Below are positions 1 to 9,403 of a stretch of DNA of 64,000 nucleotides, one piece after another. Made by a program: the position numbers and the translations under genes. The first letter of the stretch is position 1. Each line of letters starts with the position of its first letter. Source of the DNA: Eledone cirrhosa. Lineage: Eukaryota; Mollusca; Cephalopoda; Octopoda; Eledonidae. The stretch covers positions 413,540,812 to 413,604,811 of the forward strand of contig OZ024741.1 of the NCBI GenBank assembly GCA_964016885.1, written 5' to 3'. The notes beneath the pieces are model-generated. The model worked only from the letters and a program-made list of their open reading frames with translations, ran no database searches and was not told where the DNA came from.

Positions 1-24
1 AAATATCTTATGCAAAATAATTCT

Positions 25-231
25 TTCACACACACACACATGTGTATATGCACACACACATGTGTATATGCACACACATTCACACACAGACAAATCCATA
101 CACACATTCTCACACACACACATACAGAGACACATTCTCACACACACATATACAGAGACACATTCTCACTCACACATATAGAGAGACACATTCTCACACA
201 CACATATACAGACACATACTCACACACATAA
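25..231. repeat. (CA)n microsatellite with ~30-bp minisatellite periodicity
   Basis: Almost pure CA/CACACA sequence interrupted by ATGTGTATATG at 40-70 and then by words such as CACATTCTCAC and ATACAGAGA. From about 100 to 225 these words recur roughly every 30 bp four to five times, so a simple CA microsatellite has grown into a minisatellite. The open frames here (for example 10-231 on +) translate to low-complexity His/Thr-rich peptides and exist only because CA repeats contain no stops. I do not consider them genes. Confidence 0.95.
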
Positions 232-291
232 ACCACTAATAACACTTTAAACCTTTCATTACCATATTTCTAATGAAAAACTGTTTATTAT
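232..291. other. Short AT-rich spacer
   Basis: AT-rich sequence between the microsatellite and the SINE head. I see no coding potential or recognisable motif. Confidence 0.6.
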
Positions 292-415
292 AGTGAAGGT
301 GTGTGGCTTAGTGGTTAGGGAGTTGGATTCACAATTGTGAGGTTGCGAGTTCAATTCTCAAACCAGATAATGCGTTGTGTCCTTGAACAAGACACTTTAT
401 TTCTCTTGCTATAGC
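292..415 (+). mobile_element. tRNA-derived SINE, cephalopod type, degraded
   Basis: The head is a tRNA-like Pol III promoter. TGGCTTAGTGG at 304-314 matches the A-box (TRGCNNAGYGG), and AGTTCAATTCT at 348-358 is a B-box (GGTTCGANTCC) with its CGA decayed to CAA. The A-to-B spacing of about 34 bp is tRNA-like. The following body (ATGCGTTGTG, then CTTGAACAAGACACTTTATT near 383-402) resembles the conserved body of octopus and squid tRNA-derived SINEs as I remember them. The 3' end is uncertain because the expected tail downstream of the ACTTTATT motif is poorly preserved. No clear target-site duplication is visible. Probably an old, inactive copy. Exact family (OR1/OR2-like or other) not assigned. 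Confidence 0.82.
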
Positions 416-609
416 AAAAGTTGTGACCAACAGATAGTATCAGCAATGGAAAGACCAATGGAAACATTGTTTCTTTGGCAAGAAAATGAAGTCTCAGATC
501 TTGTGAATTGATCAGATTTAGAGCGATTATTTATTAAATAATTTTGAAAATAATCAAGAATTTGGAGAGATTTAATAATATGACTAACTTTCTTATTGTT
601 AAGCTGGTG
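416..609. other. Unassigned intergenic sequence
   Basis: AT-rich, non-repetitive at this scale. Two short reverse-strand open frames cover parts of 409-716 (71 and 60 codons), but they show no domain, no low-complexity bias and no splice context. One runs antisense into the retrotransposon pseudogene. I see nothing functional here. Confidence 0.5.
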
Positions 610-642
610 TTTGGAACATAACAAATGTTTTTACATAAAATT
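610..642 (+). repeat. Left copy of direct repeat flanking the LINE fragment
   Basis: TTTGGAACATAAC at 610-622, then AAATG and TTACATAAAATT to 642. The same words occur at 1442-1479, where 5 extra bases (TTAAG) sit in the middle. Outside that indel the two copies differ at only about two positions. They closely bracket the reverse-transcriptase-like segment, so they could be an old target-site duplication of the LINE insertion, although they are long for one and no poly(A) tail separates the right copy from the element. Confidence 0.6.
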
Positions 643-1441
643 TTACAGAACTCACACTCCATAACTTGGTGTAACATTGGATCACAGCCTGCCCTACCAA
701 GAGCATCTAAAGACAATTGCCAGAAATTTGAAGACCATGATCAATATCATCTGCAGGTTAGCAGTAAACAGCTGGGGGTTTGATGCATACACATTCTGAA
801 CTGTGTGCTTATCACACAGTTGCAGAGTACAGGGCAGGGAACTGCTATGCATAGCAAGTTGACAACAACCTCAACTCAGCAATGAGAATAGTCTCTGGCA
901 CACTGGAATCTACACCTTCTCAGTGGCTGCCTACCCTCATGTAGCTCCTTCTCACATGTGGCATCAGGAGATGATCTGTGAAGAACACTTCTTACTATCC
1001 AAGCCAGACCTTCCCATCATGCACGTGAAATTACGCAAACCATTCTAAGAATCAGTGAACACCAATCAATACAATAACTTTGATCCAAAGGAAGAATGGT
1101 GAAGATCATGGAATGAATCCAAACATGCCAACCAGGACATCGTCCAGGACCCCACATCTAAACCTGCCAGCTTTGACCTTCCCAGAAAGCAATGGATGTC
1201 CGTTAATCAGATCCACACAACACATGCCAGGAGAGCCCATTATCTCCATCGATTAGAAATGAAAGACAGCCCAGCATGTGACTGTGGGAATCTTGACCAG
1301 ACAGTACTGCATGTTGTTCAGGATTGCCCCCTTAGATGTTTTTCCAGCAGCCTGGAGTCAATCCATAATGCTGAAAATGATGCCTTAGTCTGGCTCGCCT
1401 CTCTAGCCACTGTAGATATGTCATACGACAAGAACGTAAAA
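643..1441 (+). pseudogene. 5'-truncated non-LTR retrotransposon reverse transcriptase (C-terminal part), decayed
   Basis: Conceptual translation in three consecutive frame segments follows the C-terminal third of mollusc-type LINE polymerases. Segment 1 (650-796) reads THTP, a stop where Tyr is expected, then LGVTLDHSLPYQEHL and later NSWGFDAYTF. Segment 2 (from about 820 to 944) contains VAEY, NLNSAMRIVSGTLESTP and QWLP. Segment 3 (about 1005-1453) contains FDLPRKQW and ends in the zinc-knuckle-like C-x-C-x8-H-x4-C of CDCG...LHVVQDC, followed by PLRCF. Stops fall at 662-664, 797-799, 852-854, 942-944, 1046-1048 and 1100-1102. Frameshifts are needed near 800-825 and 945-1005. The longest intact piece is 1103-1453 (an ATG occurs at 1196). 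In the intact family the protein copies element RNA into DNA at the target site; this copy cannot. The catalytic palm motifs would lie upstream and are absent, as expected from 5' truncation. Family-level clade (jockey/CR1-like) is not certain. Confidence 0.85.
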
Positions 1442-1479
1442 TTTGGAACATAACTTAAGAAATGGTCTTACATAAAATT
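1442..1479 (+). repeat. Right copy of direct repeat flanking the LINE fragment
   Basis: TTTGGAACATAAC at 1442-1454, a 5-bp insertion relative to the left copy, then AAATGGTCTTACATAAAATT at 1460-1479. The stop codon of the last open LINE segment (TAA, 1451-1453) lies inside this repeat, so the final residues of that frame (after about codon 80) are probably host flank rather than element sequence. Confidence 0.6.
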
Positions 1480-1523
1480 AGGCCAGTAGGGTTTTCAATA
1501 CCATGCAGGTAGAACTGCTACTC
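1480..1523. other. Short spacer before the satellite array
   Basis: About 44 bp of unique-looking sequence (AGGCCAGTAGGG, ACCATGCAGG) between the LINE flank and the first recognisable satellite unit. No motif recognised. Confidence 0.6.
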
Positions 1524-2235
1524 CTCTGGATTGAGAGATCACAATCTATGGACATGTGGTTAGAATGTCTTAGGAAAAAATCACTGAATTCAGAGATCAC
1601 AGATCCAATACTATTGACATGTGGTTAGAATGTCTCAGGAAAGAATCACTGGATTGAGAGATCACAGTTCCGATACTATGGACATGTGGTTAGAATGTCT
1701 GAGGAAAGAATCTCTGGATTGAGAGATCACAGTTCTGATACTACAGACATGTGGTTAGAATGTCTCAGGAAAGAATCTCTGGATTCAGAGTTCACAGCTC
1801 TGATACTATGGATATGTGGTTAGAATGTCTCAGGAAAGAATCACTGGATTGAGAGATCACAGTTCTGATACTATGGACATGTGGTTAGAATGTCTCAGGA
1901 AAGAATCTCTGGAGTGAGAGATCACAGTTCTGATACTATGGACATGTGGTTAGAATGTCTCAGGAAAGACTCACTGGATTGAGAGGTTACAGCTCTGATA
2001 CTAAGGACATGTGGTTAGAATGTCTCAGGAAAGAATCACAGGATTGAGAGATCACAGATACAATACTATGGACATGTGGTTAGAATGTCTCAGGAAAGAA
2101 TCTCCAAATTGAGATATCACAGCTCTGATACTACAGACATGTGGTTAGAATGTCTCAGGAAAGAATCTCTGGATTGAGAGATCACAGTTCTGATACTACA
2201 GACATATGGTTAGAATGTCTCAGGAAAGAATCTCT
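1524..2235 (+). repeat. Left-edge satellite block, ancestral-type units
   Basis: About 11 units next to the non-satellite flank. They are mostly of the CTATGGACATG / GGATT type, include one intact CGA unit and a few private variants (CAGATCCAATACTATTG near 1600-1616, TCAGAGTTCACAG near 1785-1797), and show less of the higher-order duplication seen further right. Edge units of satellite arrays usually exchange less, which fits. Confidence 0.6.
1653..1715 (+). other. Best-preserved satellite unit: 21 open codons of LINE RT-like sequence
   Basis: Read in frame from ATT at 1653, this unit is fully open for 21 codons and contains RSQFRYYGHVVRMSEERI. The pattern (R/K)SQ(L/F)R(W/Y)xGHxxRM...R(I/L) is a well-known segment near the C-terminal end of many LINE polymerases, downstream of the catalytic palm. 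CGA (Arg) at 1671-1673 is intact here, whereas most array units have TGA at that position. The 65-bp unit corresponds exactly to these 21 codons plus 2 nt, so this is close to the founding sequence. It is not expected to make a protein. Confidence 0.7.
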
Positions 2236-5085
2236 GAATTGAGAGATCACAGCTGTGATACTATGGACATGTGGTTAGAACGTCTTAGGAAAGAATCTCC
2301 AAATTGAGAGATCACAGCTCTGATACTACAGACATGTGGGTAGAATGTCTCAGGGAAGAATCTCTGAATTGAGAGATCACAGCTCTGATACTATGGACAT
2401 GTGGTTAGAATGTCTCAGGAAAGAATCTCGGAATTGAGAGATCACAGCTCTGATACTATGGACATGAGGTTAGAATGTGTCAGCAAAGAATCTCTGAATT
2501 GAGAGATCACAGTTCTGATACTATGGACATGTGGTTAGAATGTCTCAGGAAAGAATCTCTGGAGTGAGAGATCACAGTTCTGATAGAATTGACATGTGGT
2601 TAGAATGACTCAGGAAAGAATCACTGGATTGAGAGGTCACAGCTCTGATACTATGAACATGTGGTTAGAATGTCTCAGGAAAGAATCACTGGATTGAGAG
2701 ATCACAGTTCTGATACTATGGACATGTGGTTAGAATGTCTTCGGAAAGAATCTCCAAATTGAGAGATCACAGCTCTGATATTACAGACATGTGGTTAGAA
2801 TGTCTCAGGAAGTAATCTCTGTAATGAGAGATCACAGCTCTGATACTTCAGACATGTGGTTAGAATGTCTCAGGAAAGAATCTCTGAATTGAGAGATCAC
2901 AGCTCTGATACTACAGACATGTGGTTAGAATGACTCATGAAAGAATCACTGGATTGAGAGATCACAGTTCTGATACTATGGACATGTGGTTAGAATGTCT
3001 GAGGAAGGAATCTCCAAATTGAGAGATCACAGCTCTGATACTACTGACATGTGGTTAGAATGTCTCAGGAAAGAATCTCTGAATTGAGAGATCACAGCTC
3101 TGATACTTCAGGAATGTGGTTAGAATCTCTCAGGAAAGAATCTCCAAGTTGAGAGATCAGAGCTCTAATACTACAGACATGTGGTTAGAATGTCTCAGGA
3201 AAGAATCTCTGAATTGAGAGATCACAGTTCTGATACTACAGACATGTGGTTAGAATGTCTCAGGAAATTTTCTCCAAATTGAGAAATCACAGCTCTGATA
3301 TTACAGGCATGTGGTTAGAATGTTTCTTGCAAGAATCACTGGATTGAGAGATCACAGCTCTGATACTACAGACATGTGGTTAGAATGTCTCAGGAAAGAA
3401 TCTCCAAATTGAGAGATCACAGCTCTGACATTACAGACATGTGGTTATAATGTCTCATGAAAGAATCACTGGATTGAGAGATCACAGCTCTGATACTACA
3501 GACATGTGGTTAGAATGTCTCAGGAAAGAATCATTGGATTGAGAGCTCACAGCTCTGATACTACACACATGTGGTTTGAATGTCTCGGGAAAGAATCGCT
3601 GAATTGAGAGATCACAGTTTTGATACTATGGACATGTGGTTAAAATGTCTTAGGAAGGAATCTCCAAATTGAGAGATCACAGCTCTGATACTACAGATAT
3701 GTGGTTAGAATGTCTCAGGAAAGAATCTCTGAATTGAGAGATCACAGCTGTGATACTATGGACATGTGGTTAGAACGTCTTAGGAAAGAATCTCCAAATT
3801 GAGAGATCACAGCTCTGATACTACAGACATGTGGGTAGAATGTCTCAGGGAAGAATCTCTGAATTGAGAGATCACAGCTCTGATACTATGGACATGTGGT
3901 TAGAATGTCTCAGGAAAGAATCTCGGAATTGAGAGATCACAGCTCTGATACTATGGACATGAGGTTAGAATGTGTCAGCAAAGAATCTCTGAATTGAGAG
4001 ATCACAGTTCTGATACTATGGACATGTGGTTAGAATGTCTCAGGAAAGAATCTCTGGAGTGAGAGATCACAGTTCTGATAGAATTGACATGTGGTTAGAA
4101 TGACTCAGGAAAGAATCACTGGATTGAGAGGTCACAGCTCTGATACTATGAACATGTGGTTAGAATGTCTCAGGAAAGAATCACTGGATTGAGAGATCAC
4201 AGTTCTGATACTATGGACATGTGGTTAGAATGTCTTCGGAAAGAATCTCCAAATTGAGAGATCACAGCTCTGATATTACAGACATGTGGTTAGAATGTCT
4301 CAGGAAGTAATCTCTGTAATGAGAGATCACAGCTCTGATACTTCAGACATGTGGTTAGAATGTCTCAGGAAAGAATCTCTGAATTGAGAGATCACAGCTC
4401 TGATACTACAGACATGTGGTTAGAATGACTCATGAAAGAATCACTGGATTGAGAGATCACAGTTCTGATACTATGGACATTTGGTTAGAATGTCTGAGGA
4501 AGGAATCTCCAAATTGAGAGATCACAGCTCTGATACTACTGACATGTGGTTAGAATGTCTCAGGAAAGAATCTCTGAATTGAGAGATCACAGCTCTGATA
4601 CTTCAGGAATGTGGTTAGAATCTCTCAGGAAAGAATCTCCAAGTTGAGAGATCAGAGCTCTAATACTACAGACATGTGGTTAGAATGTCTCAGGAAAGAA
4701 TCTCTGAATTGAGAGATCACAGTTCTGATACTACAGACATGTGGTTAGAATGTCTCAGGAAATTTTCTCCAAATTGAGAAATCACAGCTCTGATATTACA
4801 GGCATGTGGTTAGAATGTTTCTTGCAAGAATCACTGGATTGAGAGATCACAGCTCTGATACTACAGACATGTGGTTAGAATGTCTCAGGAAAGAATCATT
4901 GGATTGAGAGCTCACAGCTCTGATACTACACACATGTGGTTTGAATGTCTCGGGAAAGAATCGCTGAATTGAGAGATCACAGTTTTGATACTATGGACAT
5001 GTGGTTAAAATGTCTTAGGAAGGAATCTCCAAATTGAGAGATCACAGCTCTGATACTACAGATATGTGGTTAGAATGTCTCAGGA
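2236..5085 (+). repeat. Higher-order repeat: 23-unit (1,495-bp) block and its copy
   Basis: The private variant AGCTGTGATAC occurs at 2251 and again at 3746, exactly 1,495 bp (23 units) apart, with matching flanking variants such as GTGGGTAGAATG, GAATCTCGGAATT and CATGAGGTTAGAATGTG in both. Copy 1 covers about 2236-3730 and copy 2 about 3731-5085. Copy 2 lacks two units (130 bp) present at about 3395-3525 of copy 1 and has a TTTGG in place of TGTGG near 4480. Near-identity implies a recent duplication. Confidence 0.85.
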
Positions 5086-8000
5086 AAGAATCACTGGATT
5101 GAGAGATCACAGTTCCGATACTATGGACATGTGGTTAGAATGTTTGAGGAAAGAATCTCTGGATTGAGAGATCACAGTTCTGATACTACAGATATGTGGT
5201 TAGAATGTCTCAGGAAAGAATCTCTGGATTCAGAGTTCACAGCTCTGATACTATGGATATGTGGTTAGAATGTCTCAGGAAAGAATCGCTGGATTGAGAG
5301 ATCACAGCTCTGATACTATGGACATGTGGTTAGAATGTCTCAGGAAAGAATCACTGGATTGAGAGATCACAGTTCTGATACTATGGACATGTGGTTAGAA
5401 TGTCTCAGGAAAGAATCTCTGGAGTGAGAGATCACAGTTCTGATACTATGGACATGTGGTTAGAATGTCTCAGGAAAGACTCACTGGATTGAGAGGTCAC
5501 AGCTCTGATACTAAGGACATGTGGTTAGAATTTCTCAGGAAAGTATCTCCAAATTGAGATATCACAGCTCTGATACTACAGACATGTGGTTAGAATGTCT
5601 CAGGAAAGAATCTCTGGATTGAGAGATCACAGTTCTGATACTACACACATATGGTTAGAATGTCTCAGGAAAGAATCTCTGAATTGAGAGATCACAGCTG
5701 TGATACTATGGACATGTGGTTAGAACGTCTTAGGAAAGAATCTCCAAATTGAGAGATCACAGCTCTGATACTACATACATGTGGTTAGAATGTCTCAGGG
5801 AAGAATCTCTGAATTGAGAGATCACAGCTCTGATACTATGGACATGTGGTTAGAATGTCTCAGGAAAGAATCTCGGAATTGAGAGATCACAGCTCTGATA
5901 CTATGGACATGAGGTTAGAATGTGTCAGCAAAGAATCTCTGAATTGAGAGATCACAGTTCTGATACTATGGACATGTGGTTAGAATGTCTCAGGAAAGAA
6001 TCTCTGGAGTGAGAGATCACAGTTCTGATACTATGGACATGTGGTTAGAATGTCTCAGGAAAGAATCTCTGGAGTGAGAGATCACAGCTCTGATACTACT
6101 GACATGTGGTTAGAATGTCTCAGGAAAGAATCTCTGAATTGAGAGATCACAGCTCTGATACTTCAGGAATGTGGTTAGAATCTCTCAGGAAAGAATCTCC
6201 AAGTTGAGAGATCAGAGCTCTAATACTACAGACATGTGGTTAGAATGTCTCAGGAAAGAATCTCTGAATTGAGAGATCACAGTTCTGATACTACAGACAT
6301 GTGGTTAGAATGTCTCAGGAAATTTTCTCCAAATTGAGAAATCACAGCTCTGATATTACAGGCATGTGGTTAGAATGTTTCATGCAAGAATCATTGGATT
6401 GAGAGCTCACAGCTCTGATACTACACACATGTGGTTTGAATGTCTCAGGAAAGAATCGCTGAATTGAGAGATCACAGTTTTGATACTATGGACATGTGGT
6501 TAAAATGTCTTAGGAAGGAATCTCCAAATTGAGAGATCACAGCTCTGAAACTACAGATATGTGGTTAGAATGTCTCAGGAAAGAATCACAGTTCCGATAC
6601 TATGGACATGTGGTTAGAATGTTTGAGGAAAGAATCTCTGGATTGAGAGATCACAGTTCTGATACTACAGACATGTGGTTAGAATGTCTCAGGAAAGAAT
6701 CTCTGGATTCAGAGTTCACAGCTCTGATACTATGGATATGTGGTTAGAATGTCTCAGGAAAGAATCGCTGGATTGAGAGATCACAGCTCTGATACTATGG
6801 ACATGTGGTTAGAATGTCTCAGGAAAGAATCACTGGATTGAGAGATCACAGTTCTGATACTATGGACATGTGGTTAGAATGTCTCAGGAAAGAATCTCTG
6901 GAGTGAGAGATCACAGTTCTGATACTATGGACATGTGGTTAGAATGTCTCAGGAAAGACTCACTGGATTGAGAGGTCACAGCTCTGATACTAAGGACATG
7001 TGGTTAGAATTTCTCAGGAAAGTATCTCCAAATTGAGATATCACAGCTCTGATACTACAGACATGTGGTTAGAATGTCTCAGGAAAGAATCTCTGGATTG
7101 AGAGATCACAGTTCTGATACTACACACATATGGTTAGAATGTCTCAGGAAAGAATCTCTGAATTGAGAGATCACAGCTGTGATACTATGGACATGTGGTT
7201 AGAACGTCTTAGGAAAGAATCTCCAAATTGAGAGATCACAGCTCTGATACTACATACATGTGGTTAGAATGTCTCAGGGAAGAATCTCTGAATTGAGAGA
7301 TCACAGCTCTGATACTATGGACATGTGGTTAGAATGTCTCAGGAAAGAATCTCGGAATTGAGAGATCACAGCTCTGATACTATGGACATGAGGTTAGAAT
7401 GTGTCAGCAAAGAATCTCTGAATTGAGAGATCACAGTTCTGATACTATGGACATGTGGTTAGAATGTCTCAGGAAAGAATCTCTGGTGTGAGAGATCACA
7501 GTTCTGATACTATGGACATGTGGTTAGAATGTCTCAGGAAAGAATCTCTGGAGTGAGAGATCACAGTTCTGATACTATGGACATGTGGTTAGAATGACTC
7601 AGGAAAGAATCACTGGATTGAGAGGTCACAGCTCTGATACTATGAACATGTGGTTAGAATGTCTCAGGAAAGAATCACTGGATTGAGAGATCACAGTTCT
7701 GATACTATGGACATGTGGTTAGAATGTCTTCGGAAAGAATCTCCAAATTGAGAGATCACAGCTCTGATATTACAGGCATGTGGTTAGAATGTTTCATGCA
7801 AGAATCACTGGATTGAGAGATCACAGCTCTGATACTACAGACATGTGGTTAGAATGTCTCAGGAAAGAATCTCCAAATTGAGAGATCACAGCTCTGACAT
7901 TACAGACATGTGGTTATAAAGTCTCATGAAAGAATCACTGGATTGAGAGATCACAGCTCTGATACTACAGACATGTGGTTAGAATGTCTCAGGAAAGAAT

Positions 8001-9403
8001 CGCTGAATTGAGAGATCACAGTTTTGATACTATGGACATGTGGTTAGAATGTCTCAGGAAGGAATCTCCAAATTGAGAGATCACAGCTCTGATACTGCAG
8101 AAATGTGGTTAGAATGTCTCAGGAAAGAATCTCTGAATTGAGACATCACAGCTCTGATACTTCAGACATGTGGTTAGAATGTCTCAGGAAAGAATCTCCA
8201 AGTTGAGAGATCACTGCTCTGATACTACAGACATGTGGTTAGAATGTTTTAGGAAAGAATCTCCAAATTGAGAGATCACAGCTCTGATATTACAGACATG
8301 TGGTTATAATGTCTCATGAAAGAATCACTGGATTGAGAGATCACAGCTCTGATACTACAGACATGTGGTTAGAATGTCTCAGGAAAGAATCTCTGAAATG
8401 AGAGATCACAGCTCTGATACTATCGACCTGTGGTTAGAATGTCTCATGAAAGAATCACTGGATTGAGAGATCACAGCTCTGACATGACAGACATGTGGTT
8501 ATAATGTCTCATGAAAAAATCACTGGATTGAGAGATCACAGCTCTGATACTACAGACATGTGGTTAGAATGTCTTAGAAAAGAATCTCTGGATTGAGAGA
8601 TCACAGTTCTGATACTATGGACATGTGGTTAGAATGTCTCAGGAAATTTTCTCCAAGTTGAGAGATAACAGCTCTGATAATACAGGCATGGGGTTAGAAT
8701 GTCTCATGAAAGAATCACTGGATTGAGAGATCACAGCTCTGATACTACAGACATGTGGTTAGAATGTCTCAGGAAAGAATCTCTGGATTGAGAGATCACG
8801 GTTCTGATACTACACACATATGGTTAGAATGTCTCAGGAAAGAATCTCTGAATTGAGAGATCACAGCTGTGATACTATGGACATGTGGTTAGAACGTCTT
8901 AGGAAAGAATCTCCAAATTGAGAGATCACAGCTCTGATACTACATACATGTGGTTAGAATGTCTCAGGGAAGAATCTCTGAATTGAGAGATCACAGCTCT
9001 GATACTATGGACATGTGGTTAGAATGTCTCAGGAAAGAATCTCGGAATTGAGAGATCACAGCTCTGATACTATGGACATGAGGTTAGAATGTGTCAGCAA
9101 AGAATCTCTGAATTGAGAGATCACAGTTCTGATACTATGGACATGTGGTTAGAATGTCTCAGGAAAGAATCTCTGGTGTGAGAGATCACAGTTCTGATAC
9201 TATGGACATGTGGTTAGAATGTCTCAGGAAATAATCTCTGGAGTGAGAGATCACAGTTCTGATACTATGGACATGTGGTTAGAATGACTCAGGAAAGAAT
9301 CACTGGATTGAGAGGTCACAGCTCTGATACTATGAACATGTGGTTAGAATGTCTCAGGAAAGAATCACTGGATTGAGAGATCACAGTTCTGATACTATGG
9401 ACA
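5086..9403 (+). repeat. Higher-order repeats with 23- to 26-unit spacing
   Basis: The AGCTGTGATAC marker recurs at 5696, 7175 and 8865, giving spacings of 1,950 (30 units, from 3746), 1,479 (23 units minus 16 bp) and 1,690 bp (26 units). The shared GAATCTCGGAATT and CATGAGGTTAG variants follow each marker in order. From about 7750 the block acquires ATTACAGGCATG, GGTTATAAAG and GATACTGCAG variants that dominate the next region, so this is a transition zone. Confidence 0.8.
6581..6600 (+). repeat. Satellite unit with internal 16-bp deletion
   Basis: At about 6588 the sequence passes directly from GGAAAGAATC to ACAGTTCCGATAC, omitting the ACTGGATTGAGAGATC expected between them. The 16-bp loss explains why the higher-order spacing here is 1,479 instead of 1,495 bp. 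It also changes the frame relation between neighbouring units, producing the spurious 72-codon open frame at 6529-6747. Confidence 0.85.

Noticed and set aside
10..239. Open frames of 65-73 codons rich in His and Thr
   Set aside because: They are translations of the CA microsatellite, which lacks stop codons in these frames; no promoter, domain or complexity supports a gene.
300..372. True tRNA gene
   Set aside because: A- and B-box are present, but the sequence between and after them does not give a complete cloverleaf that I can see, and it continues into a SINE body.
409..716. Two reverse-strand open frames of 60-71 codons
   Set aside because: No recognisable domain, they overlap each other in different frames, and one runs antisense over the retrotransposon pseudogene.
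6529..6747. 72-codon open frame containing FRYYGHVVRM
   Set aside because: It spans several satellite units and stays open only because of a 16-bp deletion near 6588 and a rare CGA. The peptide signature reflects the LINE origin of the unit, not a gene.
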